55,852 nucleotides of DNA, taken from Oscillospiraceae bacterium (GTDB taxonomy: Bacteria; Bacillota; Clostridia; Oscillospirales; Oscillospiraceae). The notes under the pieces were generated by a model. It worked only from the letters and a program-made list of their open reading frames with translations. It searched no databases and was not told the DNA's origin. A program made the position numbers and the translations under genes. This document shows, one piece after another, positions 22,860 to 31,342 of the stretch. Position 1 is the stretch's first letter. Every line of letters begins with the position of its first letter. The stretch is taken from contig JAFPWN010000052.1 of NCBI GenBank assembly GCA_017412765.1, positions 1 through 55,852 of the forward strand, given 5' to 3'.

Positions 22860-23773
22860 TGAGCTATTCAGTCGGCTTCGACACCTCGAACTATACGACC
22901 TCCTGCGCAAAATTCGACGGAGAGCGCGGCGTAAACTCCGGCAGACTTCTCGACGTGAAGCCCGGCGAGCTGGGACTGAGGCAGTCCGAGGCGCTTTTCA
23001 GCCACGTCAAAAGACTTCCCGAGATCGTCGAGAAGCTCGGCAAAACCGATATTATCGCCGTCGGCGCCTCAGAAAAGCCGCGCGAGACACAGGACAGCTA
23101 TATGCCGTGCTTCCTTGCCGGCGTTGCGGCCGCGAAGACCCTTGCGGCTCTTCTCGGCGTGCCGTACTACGGCTTTTCACACCAGCAGGGGCATATTGCC
23201 GCCGCCTCGTGGAGCGCGGGCAGGCTCGATCTCCTCGAACGCGAGCATCTCGCGTGGCACCTCTCCGGCGGTACAACGGAGCTTCTCTACGTCCGGCCGA
23301 TGGGCGTCGCGGTAAAATGCGAGATAATCGGCGGCACGCAGGACGTTTCCGCGGGGCAGCTCATTGACCGCGCGGGTCAGGCGCTCGGACTTCAGTTCCC
23401 GGCAGGAAAGGCGCTCGACGCGCTTTCAAAGTCGGCTTCCGTCAGGGATATGTACAAGCCCAAGGTCGCCGGAATGAGCTTTTCCCTCTCCGGCGTCGAG
23501 CAGAAGATGCACAGGCTTATCGACTCCGGCGAGAGCGCCGAGAACGTCGCTTATTTCACACTTGCCAGCATGATCGCCGCGGTCGAGGGCGCGACGAAGA
23601 ACGCTATGGCAAAATACGGCGACCTGCCGGTCCTGTATTCCGGCGGCGTTGCCTCGAACTCGCTCCTGCGCGAAACCGTGCAGGGCGGCATATTCGCCGA
23701 GCCGCAGTATTCAACGGATAACGCCATGGGAACGGCGATCCTCACCTGGCGCGCGGTAAATGCCGATGGATGA
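22859..23773 (+). CDS. TsaD/Kae1-like paralogue (O-sialoglycoprotein-endopeptidase-type)
   Basis: 304 aa. ASKHA-fold protein related to TsaD, the t6A transferase. It begins GFDTSNYTTS, the signature of a separate clostridial clade, not the ETSCDET of true TsaD. Metal-site residues remain: two His in FSHQQGHIAAA (about 100-108) and the C-terminal Asp in YSTDNAMGTAIL. LSGGTTELLY and YSGGVASNSLLRE are also present. It is about 35 residues shorter than TsaD. Its role is undefined. Coupled to nusB (TGATG) and overlapping xseA by 14 bp. Confidence 0.82.
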   Translation: MSYSVGFDTSNYTTSCAKFDGERGVNSGRLLDVKPGELGLRQSEALFSHVKRLPEIVEKLGKTDIIAVGASEKPRETQDSYMPCFLAGVAAAKTLAALLGVPYYGFSHQQGHIAAASWSAGRLDLLEREHLAWHLSGGTTELLYVRPMGVAVKCEIIGGTQDVSAGQLIDRAGQALGLQFPAGKALDALSKSASVRDMYKPKVAGMSFSLSGVEQKMHRLIDSGESAENVAYFTLASMIAAVEGATKNAMAKYGDLPVLYSGGVASNSLLRETVQGGIFAEPQYSTDNAMGTAILTWRAVNADG

Positions 23774-24959
23774 GAGACTTATTCTTTCGGTCAGCCAGCT
23801 CAATGCTCATCTCAAGGAGCTCATTGACGCCGACCGTTTCGTGCAGAACGTATATGTCCGCGGCGAGATATCAAACTATAAGCTATACCCCTCGGGCCAC
23901 CACTATTTTACGATAAAGGACGCGGAGAGCGCGCTGAAGTGCGTTATGTTCCGCTATGCTGCCGGTTCTCTGCGGTTCAGACCGGAAAACGGCATGAAGG
24001 TCGTCGCCTTCGGAAGAGTGCAGGTCTATCCGCGCGACGGGGCGTATCAGCTGTACGTTTCAAATTTGACGCCGGACGGCGTTGGCGACCTTACCGTCGC
24101 CTTCGAGCAGCTCAAGGAAAAGCTGTATAACGAGGGGCTTTTCGACGAGCGGCACAAAAAGCCCGTTCCGCGTTATCCGATGCGGATAGGCGTGATCACA
24201 AGCTCAGCCGGAGCCGCCGTTCACGATATTATCCGCGTGCTCAGAAAGCGCTGGCCGATAGGAAAGATCCTCCTGCTGCCCGTAAGAGTGCAGGGAGTTG
24301 AGGCGCCGCCCGAGATCGTCGGCGCGATCCGCTACGCCAACAGGCATTCTGTCGCTGACGTGCTCATCGTTGGCCGCGGCGGCGGCTCTATCGAGGATCT
24401 GTGGGCGTTTAACGACGAGCGCGTGGCGCGCGCGATCTTTGATAGCGAGATCCCGATCATTTCCGCCGTCGGTCACGAGCCGGACGTAACCATCTCCGAC
24501 TTCGTGGCTGATCTGAGAGCGGCGACCCCGTCGAACGGCGCGGAGCTGTGCGCGCCGGACTATTCGGAGCTGCTCGAATATCTCGACTCGGCAGGGGCGC
24601 GAAGCTATAACGCAGTAATGGGCTTAATCAAGCGCAATCGCCAGAGGCTCGAAGCGCTCAGCGAAAAGAGAGTTATGCAGGATCCGAAAAACTACGTTGA
24701 GGACAGAAAGCAGAACCTCACCCATCTTGAAGCGCGCCTGAAATCAGCTGCCGGCATGAGCATTTCGAGGGCGAGGGAGAGGTTTGCGGCCTCAGCCTCA
24801 AAGCTCGACGCGCTGAGTCCCCTCAAGGTGCTCGGGCGCGGCTATTCAATAGCGAAAACCGCCGAAGGCAAGGTAATAAAGTCCGCAAAGGACGTAAAGC
24901 CCGGCGATGAAATAACAATAAGTCTCAAAAAGGATACCATCGGGGCGATCGTGAGGTAA
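23760..24959 (+). CDS. xseA: Exodeoxyribonuclease VII large subunit
   Basis: 399 aa. With XseB it degrades single-stranded DNA from both ends to short oligonucleotides. N-terminal OB fold (about residues 5-100: LSVSQLNAHLKELI, VRGEISNYK, GHHYFTIKD), then the catalytic domain with RIGVITSSAGAAVHDI, GRGGGSIEDLWAFNDE and SAVGHEPDVTISDFVADLRA, then a coiled coil and a short end domain (LGRGYSIAKT). The start may be ATG 23760 or 23766, both within the end of the preceding gene. Confidence 0.96.
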   Translation: MPMDERLILSVSQLNAHLKELIDADRFVQNVYVRGEISNYKLYPSGHHYFTIKDAESALKCVMFRYAAGSLRFRPENGMKVVAFGRVQVYPRDGAYQLYVSNLTPDGVGDLTVAFEQLKEKLYNEGLFDERHKKPVPRYPMRIGVITSSAGAAVHDIIRVLRKRWPIGKILLLPVRVQGVEAPPEIVGAIRYANRHSVADVLIVGRGGGSIEDLWAFNDERVARAIFDSEIPIISAVGHEPDVTISDFVADLRAATPSNGAELCAPDYSELLEYLDSAGARSYNAVMGLIKRNRQRLEALSEKRVMQDPKNYVEDRKQNLTHLEARLKSAAGMSISRARERFAASASKLDALSPLKVLGRGYSIAKTAEGKVIKSAKDVKPGDEITISLKKDTIGAIVR

Positions 24960-24962
24960 AGA

Positions 24963-25205
24963 ATGAAAAAAACTGAAAAACTCAGCTTTGAGGACTCAAT
25001 GCAGCGCATTGAGGAAATTGTCCGCTCGCTTGAAAAGGGCGACAAAAGTCTCGACGAGGCGCTTGGACTGTTTGAGGAGGGAACCGCGCTTATAAAGGGC
25101 GCCTCCGCAATGCTCGAGGAGGCGGAGCAGAGGGTCGTAAAGCTCCAGAAGGGGCCGGACGGCGAGCCGATAGAATCGAAATTCATCGAGGAGGAGGAGA
25201 AATGA
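24963..25205 (+). CDS. xseB: Exodeoxyribonuclease VII small subunit
   Basis: 80 aa, normal length. SFEDSMQRIEEIVRSLEKGD followed by SLDEALGLFEEGTALI is the family signature. The C-terminal tail is acidic. It starts 3 bp after xseA and overlaps ispA by 4 bp (ATGA). Confidence 0.96.
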   Translation: MKKTEKLSFEDSMQRIEEIVRSLEKGDKSLDEALGLFEEGTALIKGASAMLEEAEQRVVKLQKGPDGEPIESKFIEEEEK

Positions 25206-26062
25206 GCTTCAGAGAAGAATACGCCGAGATGCGCAGACTGATCGAAGGAAAGCTCGGCACTTACTTTAACGGCGGCGGCATTGAGGAGGCGATGAAATAC
25301 TCCCTGATGTCCGGCGGCACGCGACTGCGCCCGATACTCACTCTGAAATTCTGCGAGGCTGCGGGCGGCGCGCCTGACGAGGCGATAGACTTTGCCTGCG
25401 CCGTCGAGATGCTCCACGTCTATTCCCGCATACACGACGATCTGCCGATAATGGACAATGACGAGGTGAGAAACGGAATACCGACAAACCACCTTAAATT
25501 CGGCGCCGATACCGCGCTTATAGCCGGAGACGCATTGCAGGCGGCGGCTTTCCGCACCATCCTCACCGCGGGCGAGATGTTCCCGGAGACCGGCAAGGGC
25601 GCGGCTATCGCCGCGGCGAGAACTCTCGCGCAGGCGGCGGGAGAGAGAGAGCTGTGCAAGGGACAGTATCTCGACACCCGTCCCAAGACCACGACTACGA
25701 ACCGCGAGCTTAAGGACATAGGCGACAAAAAGACCTGCGCGATCCTGAGAGCCGCGGGTGAGATCGGTGTCTACGCCTCGCAGGGCAGGAGAGAGGTCGA
25801 TCCCTTCTACTTTGAGGTCGCGCGAGACTACGCGACGAACCTCGGGCACGCCTATTCCATCCGCGACGATATAATCGACGCAGGGAAGAGCGCGCCGAAG
25901 GAGGGCAAGATAACGATCGTTGACCTCGTCGGCGTCGATCAGGCGAAAAAGCTTGTCGGAGAGTACACCGAGCGCGCGATCTCCGCGCTTTTCTCGGCGC
26001 ACTGGATCGGACCGTACGCCTTTCTTCTCAAGCTTGCGGACACGATGGGCGAGAGAGAATAA
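25202..26062 (+). CDS. ispA: Polyprenyl (farnesyl/geranyl) diphosphate synthase
   Basis: 286 aa. Condenses IPP with allylic diphosphates to C15 or similar. The first Asp-rich motif is HDDLPIMDND (about residue 80), the second is RDDIIDAGK (about 222). LMSGGTRLRP binds diphosphate near residue 37, and CKGQYLD replaces the common GQALD. The residues before the first motif (HVYSRIHDD) fit a short-chain enzyme, consistent with IspA. Last protein gene before the OLE RNA; a terminator hairpin follows. Confidence 0.94.
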   Translation: MSFREEYAEMRRLIEGKLGTYFNGGGIEEAMKYSLMSGGTRLRPILTLKFCEAAGGAPDEAIDFACAVEMLHVYSRIHDDLPIMDNDEVRNGIPTNHLKFGADTALIAGDALQAAAFRTILTAGEMFPETGKGAAIAAARTLAQAAGERELCKGQYLDTRPKTTTTNRELKDIGDKKTCAILRAAGEIGVYASQGRREVDPFYFEVARDYATNLGHAYSIRDDIIDAGKSAPKEGKITIVDLVGVDQAKKLVGEYTERAISALFSAHWIGPYAFLLKLADTMGERE

Positions 26063-26074
26063 AATGCCCGTTTT

Positions 26075-26107
26075 CGCGGAAGAGTCTTTTTGATTCTTCC
26101 GCGTTTA
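26075..26107 (+). terminator. Terminator after ispA
   Basis: CGCGGAAGA (26075-26083) pairs with TCTTCCGCG (26095-26103), followed by TTTATT. It separates the nusB-ispA transcript from the OLE promoter. Confidence 0.75.
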
Positions 26108-26120
26108 TTCGTTTTTGGGC

Positions 26121-26149
26121 TTGAAAAGTGAATAAATATTATGTATAAT
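26121..26149 (+). promoter_or_regulatory. Promoter of the OLE RNA
   Basis: TTGAAA (26121-26126), exact 17-bp spacer, TATAAT (26144-26149). Transcription would start near 26156, at the first base of the closing helix of the RNA. Confidence 0.82.
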
Positions 26150-26156
26150 TAAAAAT

Positions 26157-26816
26157 TACGGCGGTGCAGTATCCTAGTCGGAGCCCTGTCTCCCAGGAAG
26201 GGCCTAAAAATCCTTTGAAGGGCACATCTATGAAGCCTCTTGTGTTTGCTTGGAATGCCAGTTCCGGGTGGATGCTGGAGGGAGGTCTATGCGAACTTTG
26301 ATCGTCTTAGCCTGCATCGGACGGGCGTCCCCGAATGGCATCGGGAATTCGACCCGGCCGGTGTGGAGACCCGACTCTGTGGTGAGGCGTACTCCCATTT
26401 GCGGTATGCGATCTCATTACGGACCGGGGTTGAACCTGTAGTGCGGTGCGTTATTACGGAATTTTTTCTCAGTGCTGTGTGCAGAGTAGCCTGCCTTGAG
26501 TGGAAAAGAGCGGATTGGAGAGCTTAAGCGGCAAGTGGTCCCCGGCCGGGATCGCAGGGTCGATATCTCCATGAAATATTTTCTGCAAAAGAGGCTAAAG
26601 AGACGGTTCGCTCCGTTATGGAAAACATCTAGGCTGTCGATATTCGGTATTGCGGAGGATTGCAGTACGGACTCAGTGGCAATCGGGTAACGCGCAGGGC
26701 GACGGCGCGTGCGGCGCCCCAAGGGGAAACCACCTTCACCGGCAACGGGAGGCGGCGCCGCGGGAAATCCGACCCGACCTATGCCGTAAGGTTTACTCCG
26801 CGATATGCCGCCGTAC
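26157..26816 (+). ncRNA. OLE RNA (ornate, large, extremophilic RNA), about 660 nt
   Basis: A 777-bp protein-free gap between ispA and dxs holds a long, GC-balanced, structured sequence. Its ends pair: TACGGCGG (26157-26164) with CCGCCGTA (26808-26815), extended inward by GTATC with GATAT. Other visible helices include GCGGCGCC (26711-26718) with GGCGCCGC (26754-26761), and GCCCT with AGGGC near 26182-26205. Size (about 610 nt is typical), position between ispA and dxs, and the following small membrane protein are the published hallmarks of OLE RNA, which binds OapA at the membrane. I recognised it from context and architecture, not from a covariance search. Short open frames inside it lack good ribosome sites and are not coding. 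Confidence 0.87.
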
Positions 26817-26839
26817 AAATTATTAAAGGGTAACTTAAA

Positions 26840-27379
26840 ATGCGGAAAACAAACTGGCGGTGGGTGATATCCATTACCCTGATCGCCATCGTAACAAGCA
26901 TGGTATTCTCGCTCATTTCGAGCGAGATACTTGACGGCGCCGGATATTTTGTCGCCGTTTTGCTGCTGCTCACGTTCATCGCGATCGGCATCATATTCGA
27001 TATGCTCGGCGTGGCGGTGACTGCCGCGCGCGAGGCGCCGTTTCACTCCATGGCGAGCCATAAGGAGTACGGCGCGGCGGAGGCAATAAGGCTCGTGCGC
27101 GCTTCAGAGCGAGTCAGCTCGATCTGCAACGACGTTGTCGGAGACATTTCCGGCATAGTCTCCGGCGCGACCGCGGCGGTGCTCGCCGCGAATTTTACGC
27201 GCGATTTTTCACTGTCAGCCGTAATAACCCAGCTCGTTGTGACCGGCCTCGTCGCCGGACTGACGATCGGCGGCAAGGCGCTCGGAAAGAGCCTCGCCAT
27301 AAACCGCAACACGGAGATAGTTCTCCTTGCGGGAAAGGTCTCCGCCTTTTTTTCCGGCGGGGGCAAAAAGAAAAAATAA
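26840..27379 (+). CDS. oapA: OapA-like OLE RNA-associated membrane protein
   Basis: 179 aa. About four membrane helices: residues 8-30 (WVISITLIAIVTSMVFSLIS), 36-60 (VAVLLLLTFIAIGIIF), about 120-138 and 145-168 (QLVVTGLVAGLTIGGKALG). The stretch FDMLGVAVTAAREAPFHSMA after helix 2 resembles the DUF21/CNNM-type transmembrane domain. OapA was described as the protein that binds OLE RNA and holds it at the membrane, in work linking the complex to Mg and stress responses. It begins 24 bp after the RNA, with AAAGGG before the ATG, and ends in a Lys-rich tail. The assignment depends strongly on context. Confidence 0.83.
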   Translation: MRKTNWRWVISITLIAIVTSMVFSLISSEILDGAGYFVAVLLLLTFIAIGIIFDMLGVAVTAAREAPFHSMASHKEYGAAEAIRLVRASERVSSICNDVVGDISGIVSGATAAVLAANFTRDFSLSAVITQLVVTGLVAGLTIGGKALGKSLAINRNTEIVLLAGKVSAFFSGGGKKKK

Positions 27380-27391
27380 GGATGTATTCAT

Positions 27392-29290
27392 TTGGCAATA
27401 TTGGATTCCATACAAAGCCCGAGAGACGTAAAGTATCTGACCGACGCTGAGCTCAGGACGCTCGTTGACGAGGTTCGTGAGTTCACGGTAGACGCCGTGA
27501 GCAGAACGGGCGGCCATCTCTCGAGCTCGCTCGGCGTCGCGGAGATAACCGTGGCGATACACAGAGTTTTTGACACGAGCCGCGACAGGCTCGTTTTCGA
27601 CGTCGGTCACCAGAGCTATATCCACAAGGCGCTCACGGGCAGACGCGACAAATTCGACACCCTCCGCTCGTTCGGCGGTATCGCGGGCTTTCCGAAGCCC
27701 TCGGAATCTGAGCACGACGCATTTATCGGCGGCCACGCTTCCGCGGCGGTCAGCGAGGCGCTCGGCATGGCGCGGGCGCGCACGATGGCGGGGGAGGATT
27801 ACTCTGTAATAGCGCTTCTCGGCGACGGGGCGCTGACGGGCGGCATGGCGTATGAGGCGCTGTGCGACGCCGGAGCGAGCCGCGAGCCGCTGATCGTTAT
27901 TCTCAACGACAACGGCATGAGCATAGCAAAAAACGTCGGCGGAATGGCAAAGTATCTGACCCGCCTGCGCCTGAGGCGCGGATACCGCACCTTCAAGACC
28001 ATCTACCGCAAGGCGACAAGCTCGCTTCCCGGCGGCAAGTGGCTTTACAGACTGACACATAAGATCAAGGAGAACATTAAGCGCGGAGTTTTCAACTGCG
28101 GTATGTTCGAGGACTGGGGCTTTTCATATCTCGGACCGGTGGACGGTCACGATCTCGGAGAGATGATCCGAGCACTCGAGGTCGCAAGAGATCTTAAATG
28201 CCCGGTAATTATCCACGCTATAACAAAAAAAGGAAAGGGCTACGCGCCGGCGGAGAACGATCCGGAGGCATTTCATGGCGTCGGCGCCTTCGACAGAGAA
28301 ACGGGCGCGACTCCGGCGCCGGGCGAGTCCTTTGCGGCGCAGTTCGGAGAATATCTGACGGAGCTTGCGGAGGAGGATAAGCAGATCTGCGCGATAACGG
28401 CGGCCATGGCGCCCGGCACGGGTCTTTCCGGCTTCGGCAGGACGTATCCCGGGCGGTTTTTTGACGTCGGCATCGCAGAGGAGCACGCCGCGGGCATGGC
28501 GGCTGGACTTGCCGCAGGCGGCATGAAGCCGGTGCTCGCAGTTTATTCGACCTTTCTCCAGCGCTCATACGACCAGATTATCCACGATATAGGCATTCTC
28601 TCCGAGCACGTCGTGCTCGCAGTTGACAAAGCCGGACTTGTCGGAGAGGACGGCGAAACGCACCACGGCGTTTTTGACGTAAGCTACCTCAGAAGCGTTC
28701 CGAAGATGACAGTTCTCTGTCCCGCGTCCTACGCGGAGCTGAGAGATATGCTCGCCTATGCCTTATACGACGTTCAGGGGCCGGTTGCGGTGCGCTACCC
28801 AAAGGGCGGCGAGGGCGAGTATAAGGAGCGCGGGGTCGATAGATCCAAGCTTCTCCGCACGGGCGAGGATTTCACGATAATAACCTACGGAATAAATATA
28901 AACGACGCGGTAAAGGCCGCGGATATTCTCGCGGAGAAGGGCGTCGGCTGCGACGTACTGAAGCTCGGCAGCATTAAGCCGCTCGACGAGCAGGCGATAA
29001 TCGCCTCTGTCGCCAAAACCGGCAGGCTTTACGTTTTAGAGGAGTGCGTTTCCGGCGGCTGCGTAGGCGAGGAGATAGCCTCGATGCTCGTAAGAGCGGG
29101 GCAGAGCCCGAGAAGGCTCGTTCTGCGCAATCTCGGCGACAGCTTTGTGCCGCACGGCGCCGTTACGCGCCTTCGTGAGGAATACGGCCTTGACAGCTCG
29201 AGCGTAGCGCGCGAGATAGAGGAAAACCTTCCGGAAAGAATCAGGGAACGAAAGAAAAAAGAGGTTGGAAATGCCAAAGAAACGACTTGA
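27392..29290 (+). CDS. dxs: 1-deoxy-D-xylulose-5-phosphate synthase
   Basis: 632 aa, full length. Thiamine-diphosphate enzyme joining pyruvate and glyceraldehyde 3-phosphate, first step of the MEP isoprenoid pathway. GGHLSSSLGVAEITVAIH near residue 40, the diphosphate/Mg motif LGDGALTGGMAYEAL ending in LNDNGMSI (about 148-180), and DVGIAEEHAAGMAAGLA near 355. DVGHQSYIHKALTGRRD is a slight variant of the common HQAYPHK. It starts at TTG with AAGGATG upstream. tlyA begins inside its last codons. Confidence 0.96.
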   Translation: MAILDSIQSPRDVKYLTDAELRTLVDEVREFTVDAVSRTGGHLSSSLGVAEITVAIHRVFDTSRDRLVFDVGHQSYIHKALTGRRDKFDTLRSFGGIAGFPKPSESEHDAFIGGHASAAVSEALGMARARTMAGEDYSVIALLGDGALTGGMAYEALCDAGASREPLIVILNDNGMSIAKNVGGMAKYLTRLRLRRGYRTFKTIYRKATSSLPGGKWLYRLTHKIKENIKRGVFNCGMFEDWGFSYLGPVDGHDLGEMIRALEVARDLKCPVIIHAITKKGKGYAPAENDPEAFHGVGAFDRETGATPAPGESFAAQFGEYLTELAEEDKQICAITAAMAPGTGLSGFGRTYPGRFFDVGIAEEHAAGMAAGLAAGGMKPVLAVYSTFLQRSYDQIIHDIGILSEHVVLAVDKAGLVGEDGETHHGVFDVSYLRSVPKMTVLCPASYAELRDMLAYALYDVQGPVAVRYPKGGEGEYKERGVDRSKLLRTGEDFTIITYGININDAVKAADILAEKGVGCDVLKLGSIKPLDEQAIIASVAKTGRLYVLEECVSGGCVGEEIASMLVRAGQSPRRLVLRNLGDSFVPHGAVTRLREEYGLDSSSVAREIEENLPERIRERKKKEVGNAKETT

Positions 29291-30065
29291 CCAGATGCTT
29301 GTGGACGGAGGCTATTTCGCAAGCCGCGAGAGGGCAAAGGCGGTCATCATGGCGGGCGAGGTCTATGTAAACGGACAGAAGGCGGATAAGCCAGGCGTGA
29401 GCTACGACGAGAACGCCTCGATAGAGGTGCGCGGCGGCGAGCTGAAATACGTTTCGCGCGGAGGTCTGAAGCTCGAGCGCGCGCTCGAATATTTTTCGGG
29501 CGACGTGCGCGATAAGGTCTGCATCGACTGCGGCGCGTCCACCGGCGGCTTTACAGACGTGATGCTCCAAAACGGCGCAAGGCACGTCTATTCGGTGGAC
29601 GTCGGCTACGGGCAGCTTGCGTGGAGTCTCAGGCAGGACGAGCGCGTGACCGTAATGGAGCGCACGAACGTCCGATATATAACGCCGGATATGTTCCCGG
29701 AGAGACCTGAGATCGGCACGATCGACGTGAGCTTTATTTCGACTGCGCTGATCTTTCCGGCACTCGCAGGGGTCTTGACGCCGGGCGGAACGGTCTATTC
29801 CCTCATAAAGCCGCAGTTTGAGGCGGGAAAGGAAAAGGTAGGAAAAAAGGGCGTCGTTCGAGAAAAGGAAACGCACGCCGAGGTAATACTGAAATTCATC
29901 GAAAACGCCGAAAAGAACGGATTTTCCGTTAAGGGCGTGACCTGGTCACCCATAAAGGGCCCCGAGGGAAATATCGAATTTTTAGCAAAGCTCGTGCTCG
30001 ACGGTATGAAGAGCGAGGAGATCGACGTCATGGCGGTCGTGGACGAAGCGCACGGGAGGCTGTAA
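29271..30065 (+). CDS. tlyA: TlyA-family rRNA 2'-O-methyltransferase / putative hemolysin
   Basis: 264 aa. S4 RNA-binding domain (about residues 1-60: KKRLDQMLVDGGYFASRERA) joined to an RrmJ/FtsJ-type methyltransferase (VCIDCGASTGGFTDVMLQ, SVDVGYGQL). In mycobacteria TlyA methylates 16S and 23S rRNA; here this is by homology. SLIKPQFEAGK contains the catalytic-type Lys. ATG 29271 follows GAGGTTGG and overlaps dxs by 20 bp. Confidence 0.93.
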   Translation: MPKKRLDQMLVDGGYFASRERAKAVIMAGEVYVNGQKADKPGVSYDENASIEVRGGELKYVSRGGLKLERALEYFSGDVRDKVCIDCGASTGGFTDVMLQNGARHVYSVDVGYGQLAWSLRQDERVTVMERTNVRYITPDMFPERPEIGTIDVSFISTALIFPALAGVLTPGGTVYSLIKPQFEAGKEKVGKKGVVREKETHAEVILKFIENAEKNGFSVKGVTWSPIKGPEGNIEFLAKLVLDGMKSEEIDVMAVVDEAHGRL

Positions 30066-30068
30066 ACC

Positions 30069-30887
30069 TTGAGTAAAATACTGCTCTGCCCGAATCCGAA
30101 GCGCGACAGAGGCTGCCGCGTGACATATTCCGTCCGCGATATGCTCGTCGGCGCCGGAGGCGAGGTCGAGGTCTGCACGATAGACGATATGACCGCCGAC
30201 AGGCTCCGCTGGGCGGACTTCGCCATAACCTTCGGCGGCGACGGGACTATCCTGCACGCTGCCCGCAACGCCTGCGCCTACGGCGTGCCGGTGCTCGGCG
30301 TAAATCTCGGTCACAAGGGCTTTATCGCGGAGCTTGAGATGCGCGATACAGACCTGCTCAAAAGGCTCGTTCGCGGCCCCGTCCGCACGGAAAAGCGCAT
30401 GATGATAGACGTTGAGCTTATAAGAAAGGGCAGCGTCATATACACCGACTTTGCCCTGAACGACGTTGTCGTCGGGAGCATGGGAAGAACGCTTCCGATA
30501 AGCGCCTACGGCGACGAGAGGAAGATAACCTCATTTTCCGGCGACGGGATAATCGTTTCCACGCCGACGGGATCTACCGCCTATAATCTCTCCGCCGGAG
30601 GCCCGATACTCGAGCCGGACACCGAGAATATTATTCTGACTCCGATCTGCCCGCACACACTTTTTGCAAAGGGCTTCGTCCTGAGTCCGAACCGCACCGT
30701 CACCGTGGAGGTGGAGGACTTCGGCCGCAAGAGCGCCTTTGTTTCGACGGACGGCGCGAAGCCCGTACCGCTCGAGCCGCGCGACAGGATAGTGGTGACG
30801 CGCTCGGAGAAGGTGGCGGAGTTTATAAAGCTCACGGAGAGAAGCTTTTACGAGCGGGTGAGCGAAAAGCTGGGAGACAAGCTATGA
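30069..30887 (+). CDS. nadK: NAD kinase
   Basis: 272 aa. Phosphorylates NAD to NADP. The GGDGT motif (ITFGGDGTILHAAR, about residues 56-69), NLGHKGFIAEL, the DEVVV-like NDVVVGS and STPTGSTAYNLSAGGPI are all present. It starts at TTG, 9 nt after GGGAGG, and overlaps argR by 4 bp. Confidence 0.95.
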   Translation: MSKILLCPNPKRDRGCRVTYSVRDMLVGAGGEVEVCTIDDMTADRLRWADFAITFGGDGTILHAARNACAYGVPVLGVNLGHKGFIAELEMRDTDLLKRLVRGPVRTEKRMMIDVELIRKGSVIYTDFALNDVVVGSMGRTLPISAYGDERKITSFSGDGIIVSTPTGSTAYNLSAGGPILEPDTENIILTPICPHTLFAKGFVLSPNRTVTVEVEDFGRKSAFVSTDGAKPVPLEPRDRIVVTRSEKVAEFIKLTERSFYERVSEKLGDKL

Positions 30888-31330
30888 AAAACGACAGACA
30901 GAAGAAAATTCTTGATATAATCGCGGAAAAAGAGGTAGAAACTCAAAATCAGCTCATTGAAGAGCTCAATGCCGTCGGCGTTCACGCTACGCAAGCGACC
31001 GTATCGAGGGATATTAAGGAGCTGAGGCTCGTGAAGGAGCTGACGACCCACGGAACGTATCGCTATATGCCGCCCACCGAGGACGTGGAAAACCACTCGG
31101 AGCGCCTCAGAAAGATATTCCACGAGTGCGTCACAAGCTACACCTGCGCGCAGAACATCGTCGTTATCAAGACGCTCCCGGGACTTGCCTCGGCGGCGTG
31201 CAGCGCGATAGACAGAATGGACATCGAGAAGCTGGCAGGCTCGCTGGCGGGCGACGATACCGCGTTCATTGCGATGCTGGACGTCAGGAGCGCCGAGGAG
31301 CTGTGCGAGCTGATCGGAAAATATATGTAA
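30884..31330 (+). CDS. argR: Arginine repressor ArgR
   Basis: 148 aa. N-terminal winged helix (QKKILDIIAEKEVETQNQLIEEL, shown in part, then HATQATVSRDIKELRLVK) and a C-terminal arginine-binding, hexamerising domain with VIKTLPGLASAACSAID and GDDTAFI. It represses arginine synthesis and activates catabolism in Firmicutes. Conserved between nadK and recN in Clostridia. Confidence 0.95.
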   Translation: MKNDRQKKILDIIAEKEVETQNQLIEELNAVGVHATQATVSRDIKELRLVKELTTHGTYRYMPPTEDVENHSERLRKIFHECVTSYTCAQNIVVIKTLPGLASAACSAIDRMDIEKLAGSLAGDDTAFIAMLDVRSAEELCELIGKYM

Positions 31331-31342
31331 GGAGCATAGAGA

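Noticed and set aside
26240-26690. Small reading frames inside the OLE region on both strands
   Set aside because: Their composition is unlike protein, they lack ribosome sites, and they overlap RNA helices that explain the sequence better.
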